Part shown: positions 17,803-27,103 of the stretch, one piece after another
Numbering within the stretch: the first letter of the stretch is position 1
How the letters are laid out: each line of letters starts with the position of its first letter
Assembly (NCBI GenBank): GCA_947177425.1
Contig: CAMWUN010000020.1
Span: 1-57,867, forward strand
Reading direction: 5' to 3'
Source of the DNA: an uncultured bacterium
Lineage (GTDB): Bacteria > Bacillota > Clostridia > Lachnospirales > Lachnospiraceae
Length of the DNA: 57,867 nucleotides
Notes under the pieces: model-generated
What the model saw: only the letters and a program-made list of their open reading frames with translations
The model's database searches: none
What the model was told of the DNA's origin: nothing
Translations under genes and position numbers: made by a program

Positions 17803-19197
17803 TTTCTTTTTTAATCCTTCATAATCCTTAAGGGAATCAACAGCCTGCCGCGACAGGGGAATCAGTGCAAGCATATTAAAGATTGTCATAAGCCCGATGC
17901 CGATATCTCCCAAATCCCACACAAAAGTGTAAGCAGCAAGCCCGCCGATGAACAGCATAACGAGGGCAACAAGTTTGTAAAGTGTCTGGGAAAGCCAGTT
18001 ATCCCCGAACAGATAAGCCACATTTGACCGGGCATAGAACAGAATGCCGATAAAGGTGGAAAAACTGAACAGCCACAAGATAACAGCTATAAAAATAACG
18101 CCTGCTTCTCCCATGTGGTACTGCATGGATGTCTGTAAAAGATCCATGCCGGCTAATCCGGCAGTCAGATCCATGGGGGTCAGCAGCATAATCATGGCAG
18201 AGCAGCTACATATGACAATCGTGTCAATGAATACGCCGAAAGCCTGGAGAAGCCCTTCCTTTGCAGGATGGCTGATTTCGGCGGCAGCGGCAGCACAGGG
18301 AGCGGAACCGGAGCCTGCTTCGTTGGAGAACAGCCCCCGCTTGGCGCCGTTCATAATGACAGCCCCGAAGCCTCCGGCGGCCATCTGGCGCAGACCCAGG
18401 GCTTCCGAGATTATACGCTGGAACACAGCCGGAAGCTGTCCGGCATTTTTAACGATAATGAATATTGTGAGCAGGAAATAAAAGCCTGCCATAATGGGCA
18501 CTACAATATCCAGAACTTTTACCGTGGCATTTTTGCGAAGGACAATAACAGCCGCCACGATAACAAGAAGAATCGTCGTATAAAGAGGAGGAATCTGGAA
18601 AGCATTCTCAAAAGCGGAGGAAACCGAATTCCCGATTACCTGGCTGATGCCGCACCAGCAGATCAGGCCGGAAATGGCAAAAAGTATGGCAATTATGGAA
18701 CGTTTCCTTCTTCCTTCCTTTTTACAGAATAAATGGTGTATGTAGTAAGCAGGGCCGCCCCGGTAGCCTCCGTAAAGGGGATCTTTCTCTTTATAAATCT
18801 GGGCAAGGGTAGCCTCTGCAAAGGCTGTGGAGGAACCTAACAGGGCGGTAATCCACATCCAGAAGACAGCGCCTGCGCCACCTGCGGAAATGGCAGCTAC
18901 GACTCCTACCAGATTTCCCATTCCCACACGGGTAGCCGTGGAGATAATAAGGGCCTGCATACCCGAAATCGCTCCTTTCTGGGAGCGGTTTTTCTTTTCC
19001 GATGCAATTTTCAGCATTTCGGGAAAGAGCCGGAAGGGAAGGAACTTTGTTCTGAATGTAAAGTAAATACCCGAAGGTATCAAAATCAATACCAGCAGGG
19101 ACAGCCCCAGAGAACTTCCGCCGGGCAAAGGGATCTGGATGAGATCGCCCCATAAAATATTGTAAATAGAATAAAAAACGTTTTTAATAATCTCCAT
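17800..19197 (-). CDS. Sodium:alanine/glycine symporter (AGCS family)
   Basis: A 465-residue membrane transporter with about 10-11 hydrophobic helices. It belongs to the alanine-or-glycine:cation symporter family (AlsT/AgcS/GlyP). Family marks are ATRVGMGNLVGVVAAISAGG near residue 88, GYRGGPAYYI near 145 and the SNEAGSGSAP segment near 295. It imports alanine, glycine or a similar amino acid with Na+. The start ATG 19197 is preceded by AAGGAA. The stop codon lies in a family A repeat. It is divergent from the LysR gene at 19401, a frequent regulator-target arrangement. Confidence 0.9.
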   Translation of the reverse strand: MEIIKNVFYSIYNILWGDLIQIPLPGGSSLGLSLLVLILIPSGIYFTFRTKFLPFRLFPEMLKIASEKKNRSQKGAISGMQALIISTATRVGMGNLVGVVAAISAGGAGAVFWMWITALLGSSTAFAEATLAQIYKEKDPLYGGYRGGPAYYIHHLFCKKEGRRKRSIIAILFAISGLICWCGISQVIGNSVSSAFENAFQIPPLYTTILLVIVAAVIVLRKNATVKVLDIVVPIMAGFYFLLTIFIIVKNAGQLPAVFQRIISEALGLRQMAAGGFGAVIMNGAKRGLFSNEAGSGSAPCAAAAAEISHPAKEGLLQAFGVFIDTIVICSCSAMIMLLTPMDLTAGLAGMDLLQTSMQYHMGEAGVIFIAVILWLFSFSTFIGILFYARSNVAYLFGDNWLSQTLYKLVALVMLFIGGLAAYTFVWDLGDIGIGLMTIFNMLALIPLSRQAVDSLKDYEGLKKK

Positions 19198-19400
19198 ATC
19201 CGTAAGTTCCTTCTTTAATATAATCAGTTGTTTTTTTGTGATTAATAGTATATAGTAAAGTTAAGCATTTGTAAAACTGATAAAAGCGATGCATAGGATT
19301 GAAAAATTCGATGTCAGAGCATGTTCAAAAATTGCTTCCTCAAGATGGAGTGTGCAGATTGGGGGAATAATTTTTCAAACACGTTTCAGGGAGGTGGGAA

Positions 19401-20288
19401 ATGGATATTAAAAATATAGTCACATTTATTCAGGTAGCGGAATTAAATAGTTTTACAAAGGCGGCCCAGAGACTGGGATATTCCCAGTCTACGGTTTCCT
19501 TTCATATTAAGCAGTTGGAAGGGGAACTGAATTCCCAGTTGTTTGAAAGAATTAACCACACGGTGGCTCTGACCGAAAAGGGGCGTGAGGTGTTAAAATA
19601 TGCCCATCAGATTAGCTTTCTGACAAAGGAACTGGAGGAAAGCATGCAGAATGAAAAAGAGATAAAGGGCCATGTGCGCCTGGCCATGGCGGATTCCCTG
19701 TGCGATTCCCTGCTGGGAGAGAAGTTTCTGGATTTCAGGCAGAGTTATCCGGGAATTTTTCTGAAGATTATATCCGCAGGGACAGAAGAGATGTTCCGCC
19801 TTATGAATCATAATGAGGTGGATGTGATTCTGACGCTGGATAATCATTTTTATGATACGGAATATGTGATTGTCAGGGAGGAAAAAATAGGGATGCATTT
19901 TGTGGCTTCCGCGCAGAGCCCACTGGCATCCAGAAAGGAAATCTCGGTCAGGGAATTGACAGAATATCCTTTTATCCTGACGGAAAAGGGAATGAGTTAC
20001 CGGAGGCTTTTGGACGAGAAGCTGGCAGGGATGTTTCTGGAAATACAGCCTGTGCTGGAAATAGGCCGGGCCGGGCTTATCTGTTCCATGGTGGGGCAGG
20101 GAGCGGGAATTTCCTATCTGCCGGATTATATCACCCGGAAAGAAAAAGAAGAGGGACGGATTGCTTATCTTCCGGTTGCGGATTTTGATATTGAAATATG
20201 GAAACAACTTTTATACCACCGTGACAAATGGATTTCACCCCAGATAGATTCTGTAATCCAGTATTGTGTGGACAGGGAATTCAATTAA
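19401..20288 (+). CDS. LysR-family transcriptional regulator
   Basis: A 295-residue LysR regulator. The N-terminal winged helix (1-60) shows FTKAAQRLGYSQSTVSFHIK; the periplasmic-binding-protein-like effector domain spans about 88-290. GGAGGTGGGAA precedes ATG 19401. The divergent AGCS transporter 203 bases away is the obvious target candidate, with an amino acid as effector, but no clear T-N11-A operator was identified in the gap. The following kinase gene begins 141 bases downstream. Confidence 0.9.
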   Translation: MDIKNIVTFIQVAELNSFTKAAQRLGYSQSTVSFHIKQLEGELNSQLFERINHTVALTEKGREVLKYAHQISFLTKELEESMQNEKEIKGHVRLAMADSLCDSLLGEKFLDFRQSYPGIFLKIISAGTEEMFRLMNHNEVDVILTLDNHFYDTEYVIVREEKIGMHFVASAQSPLASRKEISVRELTEYPFILTEKGMSYRRLLDEKLAGMFLEIQPVLEIGRAGLICSMVGQGAGISYLPDYITRKEKEEGRIAYLPVADFDIEIWKQLLYHRDKWISPQIDSVIQYCVDREFN

Positions 20289-20429
20289 GAAAAGCGTTTT
20301 GATAGTAGAAATTTTCTATTAAACAAGTTATAATGAAAATAATCTGGCAGATGAGCGCCGGAAGTCATCCGTCTGATGCGCATGCAGGGCACTGGCGGGG
20401 GAATACGTATTTGAAAAAGGAAAGTAGAA

Positions 20430-22970
20430 ATGGGTAAGAGAAACATCAAATTTTTATTGAAAGGATTCTGCTGCATGCTGGTTATCAGTGCGGTGGTATT
20501 TATTGTACTGATTTTTTTTCTGGCGGAAAAAACAAATCAGTCGATTGAAGAAGTCAGTGAAATTTATATGTCGGAGATGGGAGTGCAGATACAGCAGAAA
20601 TTTGACGCCATAATCAGTCTGCGCATGGAGCAGGTAGAGGGGCTGATAAGCGGGACGCAGCCGGAAACGGATGAATATACAGAGGAAATGCTGGATGACC
20701 TGAGGGAAAAAGGAGAACTCAGGAAATTTGTATATTTGGGCTTTTACACGCAGGAAGGAAACTTAGAGACGGTTTACGGGGAACCGGTAACGATTGCGGA
20801 TGAGGAATATTTTGAGGAATCTTTACATAAAAACGGTAAAGTAGTGACACGCGGTACTGATAGGGAAGAAAACGGAGTTCTTCTTTTAGGCAGACAGGCG
20901 GCCTACCCATTGGAAGACGGCAGCAGCAGTTTCGGGCTGGTAGCGGGGATTCCCATGGAATATATGGACGGCGTTCTTTTTGAGAATACGGAAGGGGCAA
21001 ACATATATTTCCATGTCATTGATGAGAAAGGCAGTTTTGTCGTAAGAAATTCTGATGTATTTAAAGAGAATTACTTTGAGCGCATCATGGAAAAGAAGGA
21101 AATGTATGACCGCAAAACTGCAGAGTCTTACGTAGGGGAACTGAAAGAAGCCATTGAGCAGAAGAAGCCTTATAATACTGTTATGTCGGCGGACGGCAGG
21201 CGGATGCACATCCACGGTATGCCGCTTTCCATTAACGCCCAGTGGTATCTGATTATTGTTATGCCCGATGATGTGCTGGAGGCTCCAATTGTCAAACTGG
21301 ATGCCCTGCGGATTAAAGGCATGGTGATTTCACTGGCTATTATTGTTCTGGGCATGACAGCCATAATTGTCCAGTATGTCAGAATGTCCCGCCATCAGAT
21401 AAGGGAACTGGATGAGGCGAGGAAGGAAGCAGTCTATGCGAACCAGTCCAAGAGCGAATTTCTTTCCAGTATGAGCCATGATATCCGTACACCCATGAAT
21501 GCAATTATAGGTATGACAGAGATTGCGCTGAAAAACAGGGATGACGAAGAACGTGTGGTAGACTGTCTCCAGAAAGTTAAACTCTCCAGCAGGCATCTTC
21601 TTGGGCTTATCAATGATGTTCTGGATATTTCCAAGATTGAAAGCGGCAAGATGACCTTAAATATCCGTGAAGTATCTTTGCGATACATGGCGGATGATAT
21701 TGTCAATATCATTTATCCCCAGATAAGGTCAAGAAAGCAGCACTTTGATGTTTTTATTAAGGATATCTGTTCGGAAAGCATATATTGCGATGATGTACGG
21801 CTGAACCAGGTCCTTTTGAATTTGTTGTCCAATGCACTGAAATTTACACCGGAAGAAGGACGGATCAATGTCTATATTTTCCAGGAAAATTCGCCTTTGG
21901 GTGACGAATATGTAAGAACCCATTTTAAAGTGGAAGACGACGGCATGGGTATGTCGGAGGAATTTCAGGAAAAGGTTTTTGATTCCTTTACCAGGGATGA
22001 GGCAGCGGAAATCCAGCATATTACCGGAACAGGTCTTGGAATGGCCATTACCAAAAATATTGTCGACATGATGGGAGGAACTATTGAACTGAAAAGCGAA
22101 CTGCAGAAAGGCAGCAGATTCCATATTACTCTTGACTTTAAACGGGGAGAGGATAAGGAAGCAGTGAAACTGCCAGAGTGGAATGTGCTGGTGCTGGATG
22201 ACAGTGAACCCTTATGTACGGTTGCAGCCGAAAATCTAAAAGCCCTTGGGCTCCATGCGGATTGGACGCTGGATGCAGGCAGAGCCGCGAAAATGATACT
22301 GGAGAAACATAATAAAAACGAAGATTATGATTTTGTACTGATTGACTGGAAACAGTTACATACAGATGAAAGCCTGGAAATCAGAAAAATCCGGGAGAAG
22401 ACCGGAGAGAAGCCCGTATTTGTGGTTTCTACTTATAGCTGGAGCGATATTGAAGATGAAGCAGGCGGGGAAGATATTGGAGGATATATAGAAAAGCCCC
22501 TGTTTAAATCTACCCTCTGTGCAAAGCTGCGCCAGTTTACAGAAAAAGAGAAGAAAGAAGAAAAGCAAAAGAAACAGGAAATAAACTTTGAGGGAAAACG
22601 TCTTCTGGTGGCGGAAGATAATGAACTGAACTGGGAGATTGCATATGAAGTTCTTGCGGCAGTAGGATTTGAACTGGAACATGCGGTGGACGGAAAAGAC
22701 TGTCTTGAGAAATTTGACAGGTCGGAAACTGGCTTTTATGATGCCGTGCTGATGGATGTGCGTATGCCTGTTATGAATGGATACGATGCGACCAGGGCAA
22801 TCAGAGCTCTTGACAGGGAAGATAAGGATCTTCCGATTATTGCAATGACGGCAGACGCTTTTACGGATGATATACAGGTCTGCCTGGAGAGCGGTATGAA
22901 TGCCCACACAGCCAAGCCTATTGACGTCAGCGAACTGATGCAGATTCTTCAGAAGTTTATGAATGATTAA
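20430..22970 (+). CDS. Hybrid sensor histidine kinase 1 (two receiver domains)
   Basis: An 846-residue membrane kinase. TM1 is at about 8-32; an extracytoplasmic Cache-like sensor spans 33-295; TM2 is at about 297-317. HisKA has phosphoacceptor H350 (SSMSHDIRTPMN), followed by a HATPase domain with the N box LNQVLLNLLSNALKF. Two receiver domains follow: REC1 keeps acceptor D639 but has lost the usual MPxMDG loop after it, and REC2 has D776 in a standard loop. No HPt or DNA-binding output is present, so a separate partner is needed. The protein is clearly paralogous to the kinase at 23746 along its whole length; nth lies between them. Confidence 0.9.
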   Translation: MGKRNIKFLLKGFCCMLVISAVVFIVLIFFLAEKTNQSIEEVSEIYMSEMGVQIQQKFDAIISLRMEQVEGLISGTQPETDEYTEEMLDDLREKGELRKFVYLGFYTQEGNLETVYGEPVTIADEEYFEESLHKNGKVVTRGTDREENGVLLLGRQAAYPLEDGSSSFGLVAGIPMEYMDGVLFENTEGANIYFHVIDEKGSFVVRNSDVFKENYFERIMEKKEMYDRKTAESYVGELKEAIEQKKPYNTVMSADGRRMHIHGMPLSINAQWYLIIVMPDDVLEAPIVKLDALRIKGMVISLAIIVLGMTAIIVQYVRMSRHQIRELDEARKEAVYANQSKSEFLSSMSHDIRTPMNAIIGMTEIALKNRDDEERVVDCLQKVKLSSRHLLGLINDVLDISKIESGKMTLNIREVSLRYMADDIVNIIYPQIRSRKQHFDVFIKDICSESIYCDDVRLNQVLLNLLSNALKFTPEEGRINVYIFQENSPLGDEYVRTHFKVEDDGMGMSEEFQEKVFDSFTRDEAAEIQHITGTGLGMAITKNIVDMMGGTIELKSELQKGSRFHITLDFKRGEDKEAVKLPEWNVLVLDDSEPLCTVAAENLKALGLHADWTLDAGRAAKMILEKHNKNEDYDFVLIDWKQLHTDESLEIRKIREKTGEKPVFVVSTYSWSDIEDEAGGEDIGGYIEKPLFKSTLCAKLRQFTEKEKKEEKQKKQEINFEGKRLLVAEDNELNWEIAYEVLAAVGFELEHAVDGKDCLEKFDRSETGFYDAVLMDVRMPVMNGYDATRAIRALDREDKDLPIIAMTADAFTDDIQVCLESGMNAHTAKPIDVSELMQILQKFMND

Positions 22971-23041
22971 GAGGCGTGGATTAAAATATAATTTAGACAA
23001 ATTCTTTACGCTGTTTTGGAAAAGCGCAGCAGGGAGGCAGG

Positions 23042-23683
23042 ATGACAAAAGAAGAAACAGCGCTTGAGATTATCAGGCGGTTAAAAAAGGAATATCCGGA
23101 CGCGGGATGCACCCTTGATTATAACCAGGCATGGAAGCTTCTGGTGAGTGTGCGGCTGGCAGCCCAGTGTACTGATGCGAGGGTAAATGTGGTAGTGGAA
23201 GATTTGTATGCGAAATTTCCTGATGTGGATGCCCTTGCAAGGGCGCCTGTGGAGGAGATTGAAAAGATTGTAAAACCCTGCGGGTTAGGGCATAGCAAAG
23301 CCAGGGACATCAGTGCATGCATGAAGATAATAAGAGACCAGTATGGGGGAGGCGTGCCGGAGGATTTTGACGCGCTTTTGAAACTTCCTGGTGTAGGAAG
23401 AAAAAGTGCAAACCTGATTATGGGGGATGTATTTGGAAAACCTGCCATCGTGACAGATACCCATTGTATCCGTCTGGTGAACAGAATGGGACTGGTGGAC
23501 GGCGTCAAAGAGCCGAAGAAGGTAGAGATGGCGCTGTGGAAGATCATTCCGCCGGAAGAAGGAAGCGATTTCTGCCACAGACTGGTATATCATGGAAGGG
23601 AAGTCTGTACGGCAAGGACAGCTCCATATTGTGAAAGATGCTGTCTGGAAGATTTATGTAAAAAAGCCGGAGTGGATAAATAG
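23042..23683 (+). CDS. nth: Endonuclease III
   Basis: A 213-residue base-excision DNA glycosylase/AP lyase for oxidised pyrimidines. It has the helix-hairpin-helix LPGVGRKSANLI with the catalytic lysine, the catalytic aspartate in VTDTHC, and the 4Fe-4S cluster cysteines spaced C-x8-C-x2-C-x5-C near the C-terminus (positions about 189-208; the family norm is C-x6-C-x2-C-x5-C). GGGAGG lies just before ATG 23042. It sits 71 bases after hybrid kinase 1 and 62 before kinase 2 on the same strand, so it may be co-transcribed with them; the functional link is unclear. Confidence 0.93.
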   Translation: MTKEETALEIIRRLKKEYPDAGCTLDYNQAWKLLVSVRLAAQCTDARVNVVVEDLYAKFPDVDALARAPVEEIEKIVKPCGLGHSKARDISACMKIIRDQYGGGVPEDFDALLKLPGVGRKSANLIMGDVFGKPAIVTDTHCIRLVNRMGLVDGVKEPKKVEMALWKIIPPEEGSDFCHRLVYHGREVCTARTAPYCERCCLEDLCKKAGVDK

Positions 23684-23745
23684 AAGCAGAATTTATTATA
23701 ATGCCGTGGGAGTATTAAATAAGGCACTGAGAGGAAAGCATAAAA

Positions 23746-26298
23746 ATGGAGAAGAGAATAAAGTATTTTTTAAGAGGGAGTTTTGTGCTTGTAATTATCG
23801 TATGCGCAGTGGTTTTTTTGGGACTGATTCATGTCATGACCCGGAAAACAGAGGATTCCATTTCAGAAATAAGTGAAATATATATGAAAGAAATGAATGT
23901 GCAGTTACGGCAGAAGTTCTATTCCATTATCAACTTAAGACTGGAACAGGTAGAAGGGATTATCAAGATGGTTCCGCCACAGGATGCGGAGTATGGCGAT
24001 GAACTGTTGGACAAACTTAGTTCCAATGCGCAGATCAGGAACCTTGTTTATATAGGATTCAGCAATGATAAGGGTGAACTTAAAGAGATATATGGTAAGA
24101 ATATTGTAAGCACTAAGGGCGGGGAAAAAGTCCTGGATGCATTAAAGAAGGGAAACGATATTGTCGAACAGGGAATCGACGAAGACGGGGAGAGGATTCT
24201 TTTAATCGGCAAAGAGGCTTCTTATCCCATGGAAAACGGGGAAAACAGCCTGGCGCTGGTGGTAGGCGTTCCCATGGAATACCTGAATGAAGCTATGTTT
24301 CTGGAGGCAGGAGAGGGTCAGATTTACACCCATGTTATTGACAAAGAGGGGAATTTCATCATCCGAAACGTAGTGGATAATAAAACAAACTATTTTGAAC
24401 GCATTAACGATACTGTGACGGAACTTAACGGCTTAGGGAAGGATGAATATCTGGTACAGTTGCGCAAAGCCATGGAAGCAGGCGAGGATTTCTCAGCAGA
24501 AATACTGATGGAGGGAGAGCAGAAATATATTTACTGTTCACAGATTTCCGACAATTATGACTGGTACCTTCTTACGGTCATGCCGGGGGATATGTGGAGC
24601 GATTCAGTGGGAAAACTGGATCAGACACGTATTTTTATCATGATAGGTTCTTCCCTGATTATCCTGCTGGTTATGGGCGTTGTTTTCCTCTATTATTTCA
24701 GGCTTTCCACACAGCAGATGGAAGCGCTGAACAAAATGCGCAAGGAAGCGGAGCGGGCCAACAAGGCCAAAAGCGAATTCCTTTCCAGTATGAGCCATGA
24801 TATCCGTACGCCCATGAACGCAATCATTGGAATGACGGATATTGCCATGAAAAACCTGATGGACACGGTGAAGGTGGAGGACTGCCTTAAGAAAGTACAG
24901 TTATCCAGCAAACATCTGCTGGGGCTGATTAATGATGTACTTGATATGTCGAAGATAGAGAGCGGAAAGGTGACGCTCAATATGAACCCTCTTTCACTGA
25001 GGGATGCCATGGACGATATTGTAAATATTGTAAAACCCCAGGTAAAAGAAAGAAACCAGTTTTTTGATATCCTTATCAATAATATCATATCAGAAAATAT
25101 ATGCTGTGACGGCGTGCGTTTAAACCAGATTCTTTTGAACCTGTTGTCCAACGCTATTAAGTTTACGCCCGAGGGCGGAAGGATAGACGTGCATGTTTAT
25201 CAGGAAGAATCGCTCAAAGGGGATAATATGGTAAAGACCCATTTTATCGTAGAGGATAACGGGATTGGGATGACGGAAGAATTCCAGAAGAAGATTTTTG
25301 ATACATTCACCAGAGATGAGTCGGAACTGGTACAGGGAATTGTAGGTACGGGTCTTGGAATGTCCATTACCAAGAGAGTAACGGAACTTATGGGAGGAAC
25401 CATAGAACTGGAAAGTAAACTGAATGTGGGAAGTAAGTTCCATATTACCCTTGAGTTGGAGAGAGCAAAGTTTTCAGAAGATATGAAACTGCCCGACTGG
25501 CAGATACTTGTGGTGGACGACAATCAGCTTTTGTGTGAAAGCGCAGTAGCCAATCTGGAAGTTCTGGGCGTACGCGCTGAATGGACCCAGGATGGGAATA
25601 GGGCAGTGGAGATGATAGAAGAACGCCATAAGCGGGACGATGATTACCAGTTTGTACTGATCGACTGGAAAATGCCGAGAATGGACGGAATGCAGACCAT
25701 ACGCCGGATCCGGGAGAAAGTTGGAAAGAAGATACCCATATTCCTGATTTCCGCATATGACTGGAGCGATATAGAGGAAGATGCCAAGGAAGCGGATGTG
25801 GAAGGGTTCATCTCAAAACCGCTTTTTTCCTCTACTCTTTATGCCTGCTTAAGCCGGTATGCAGAAGAGCACGATACAGTATCTTCCAAAGAAAATGACA
25901 GTCAGCAGATGGATTTCACAGGGAAGCGTATTCTGGTAGCGGAGGATAATGATATTAATTGGGAAATTGCCGACGAAATTCTTTCTTCTTTTGGTTTTGT
26001 CCTAGAACGTGCAGTAAACGGTAAGGAGTGTGTGGATAAATTCAATTCTTCCCAGTTAAGATATTATGACTTGATTCTGATGGATATCCGTATGCCGGTA
26101 ATGAATGGGTATGAAGCTACGAAAGCAATCAGGGCGCTTACAGCCCGCAACGATAATGACCTGCCCATTATTGCAATGACAGCCGATGCATTTTCTGATG
26201 ATGTACAGGTGTGTCTTGAGTGCGGCATGGATGCCCATGCGGCAAAGCCCCTTGATATTATGGTACTGTTGAATCTGATATCAAAATTTTTAAAGTAG
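23746..26298 (+). CDS. Hybrid sensor histidine kinase 2 (two receiver domains)
   Basis: An 850-residue paralogue of the kinase at 20430 with the same order: TM1 (about 6-30), extracytoplasmic Cache-like sensor (31-295), TM2 (about 297-320), HisKA with H351, HATPase, REC1 with D640 in the intact loop DWKMPRMDG, and REC2 with D780. The sensor halves have diverged more than the catalytic halves, suggesting different or tuned ligands. There is no HPt or output domain. Start ATG 23746 follows GAGGAAAG. Confidence 0.9.
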   Translation: MEKRIKYFLRGSFVLVIIVCAVVFLGLIHVMTRKTEDSISEISEIYMKEMNVQLRQKFYSIINLRLEQVEGIIKMVPPQDAEYGDELLDKLSSNAQIRNLVYIGFSNDKGELKEIYGKNIVSTKGGEKVLDALKKGNDIVEQGIDEDGERILLIGKEASYPMENGENSLALVVGVPMEYLNEAMFLEAGEGQIYTHVIDKEGNFIIRNVVDNKTNYFERINDTVTELNGLGKDEYLVQLRKAMEAGEDFSAEILMEGEQKYIYCSQISDNYDWYLLTVMPGDMWSDSVGKLDQTRIFIMIGSSLIILLVMGVVFLYYFRLSTQQMEALNKMRKEAERANKAKSEFLSSMSHDIRTPMNAIIGMTDIAMKNLMDTVKVEDCLKKVQLSSKHLLGLINDVLDMSKIESGKVTLNMNPLSLRDAMDDIVNIVKPQVKERNQFFDILINNIISENICCDGVRLNQILLNLLSNAIKFTPEGGRIDVHVYQEESLKGDNMVKTHFIVEDNGIGMTEEFQKKIFDTFTRDESELVQGIVGTGLGMSITKRVTELMGGTIELESKLNVGSKFHITLELERAKFSEDMKLPDWQILVVDDNQLLCESAVANLEVLGVRAEWTQDGNRAVEMIEERHKRDDDYQFVLIDWKMPRMDGMQTIRRIREKVGKKIPIFLISAYDWSDIEEDAKEADVEGFISKPLFSSTLYACLSRYAEEHDTVSSKENDSQQMDFTGKRILVAEDNDINWEIADEILSSFGFVLERAVNGKECVDKFNSSQLRYYDLILMDIRMPVMNGYEATKAIRALTARNDNDLPIIAMTADAFSDDVQVCLECGMDAHAAKPLDIMVLLNLISKFLK

Positions 26299-26334
26299 CA
26301 GACCGCAGAAGAGTGATACAGGAGTGCAAATAGA

Positions 26335-26361
26335 TTACTGTTCACGGAGTGAGCAGTAACA
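26335..26361. repeat. Family B hairpin repeat, complete copy
   Basis: TTACTG-t-TCAC-gga-GTGA-g-CAGTAA is a near-perfect palindrome with one mismatched pair and a 3-base loop. A matching copy is at 57815, a partial one at 43402-43445 and a half copy at 38. The loop and inner arm contain GGAGTGA, which resembles a ribosome site. Confidence 0.7.
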
Positions 26362-26378
26362 CAAGTAGTTCTAATAAT

Positions 26379-26424
26379 TGCCTGCCTTTTGAAAAAGTAG
26401 TTGACAAAGGGCAGGCATTGTTTT
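26379..26424 (+). terminator. Terminator of kinase 2, overlapping the next promoter
   Basis: A 13-bp stem (26379-26391 with 26405-26417, one G-T pair) built on TGCCTGCC/GGCAGGCA is followed by TTGTTTT. The -35 box of the metal operon (26401-26406) lies in its loop and right arm. Confidence 0.75.
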
Positions 26425-26429
26425 AATAT
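26401..26429 (+). promoter_or_regulatory. Sigma-A promoter of the metal-efflux operon
   Basis: TTGACA (26401-26406), 17-base spacer and TAATAT (26424-26429). The spacer contains the right arm of the upstream terminator. The ArsR operator begins two bases after the -10 box. Confidence 0.85.
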
Positions 26430-26430
26430 A

Positions 26431-26456
26431 AACATATGAACAATTGTTCAAATGTT
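26431..26456 (+). promoter_or_regulatory. ArsR/SmtB-type operator
   Basis: A 26-base palindrome with one mismatched pair, centred on TGAACAATTGTTCA (26437-26450). This core is the known ArsR/SmtB/CzrA-type operator. Its place over the transcription start fits repression in the absence of metal. Confidence 0.85.
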
Positions 26457-26485
26457 TATACGTATGAACGAAAGGCGGTGATAAC

Positions 26486-26845
26486 TTGGCAGTCACTGAT
26501 GTGGAGTGTTGTGAGACATTTCAGACCCATGAAGAATTACTTAAAATTGTAAACGCGAAAATGCCGGAGGAAGATGAACTTTATGATTTAGCTGAACTTT
26601 TTAAGGTTTTTGGGGATTCCACCAGAATCAGGATACTGTATGTGCTTTTTGAAGCGGAAGTGTGTGTGTGTGATTTGGCGGAAGTTCTGAATATGACCCA
26701 GTCGGCAATTTCACACCAGTTGAAGATTTTGAAACAGTCCAGACTGGTGAAGAGCAGGCGGGAAGGAAAGTCAGTTTTTTACTCCCTGGCAGACGGGCAT
26801 GTAAGCACTATCATTGCCCAGGGAAGAGAACACATTGAAGAATGA
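26486..26845 (+). CDS. ArsR/SmtB-family metal-sensing repressor
   Basis: A 119-residue winged-helix repressor. It carries the alpha-3 thiolate site C60-V-C62 in EVCVCDLA (CadC/ArsR type, plus an N-terminal C8-C9 pair) and also the alpha-5 set D103, H105, H116, E119 typical of the zinc sensor CzrA. It may thus bind soft metals (Cd, Pb) and Zn. The recognition helix reads MTQSAISHQL. Start is TTG 26486 with AGGCGG seven bases upstream. Its operator and promoter lie immediately upstream, and its efflux targets downstream. Confidence 0.9.
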   Translation: MAVTDVECCETFQTHEELLKIVNAKMPEEDELYDLAELFKVFGDSTRIRILYVLFEAEVCVCDLAEVLNMTQSAISHQLKILKQSRLVKSRREGKSVFYSLADGHVSTIIAQGREHIEE

Positions 26846-26873
26846 CCCGTAAGAAGAAAGGATATGGAATATT

Positions 26874-27092
26874 ATGAAAAAGAAATTTAAACTGGAAGAT
26901 TTAGACTGTGCAAACTGTGCTGCAAAGATGGAGGAAGCAATCAGGAAGATACAGGGTGTCAACGATGCAAATGTAAGTTTCCTTGCCCAGAAAATGACTA
27001 TTGACGCACAGGACGACAAATTTGATGAGATTATGAAAGAGGTGGTAAGAGTCTGCGCAAAGGTAGAGCCTGACTGCAGAATTCTTATGTAA
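26874..27092 (+). CDS. Stand-alone heavy-metal-associated (HMA) domain protein
   Basis: A 72-residue ferredoxin-like metal carrier with the C-A-N-C metal site (residues 12-15, after LEDLD). Related domains are usually the N-terminal part of CadA/ZntA pumps or CopZ chaperones. Here it is a separate gene ending at the pump's start, so it probably hands metal to the ATPase. The start ATG 26874 follows a weak GGA-containing site. Confidence 0.85.
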   Translation: MKKKFKLEDLDCANCAAKMEEAIRKIQGVNDANVSFLAQKMTIDAQDDKFDEIMKEVVRVCAKVEPDCRILM

Positions 27093-27103
27093 TGAGGTGT
27101 ATT

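Noticed and set aside
19198-19400. Glycine riboswitch before the amino acid symporter
   Set aside because: No conserved glycine-aptamer helices on either strand; only AT-rich promoter-like DNA.
20289-20429. Strong promoter for hybrid kinase 1
   Set aside because: TATAAT is present near 20331 but the nearest TTGATA is 24 bases away, too far for a normal sigma-A promoter.
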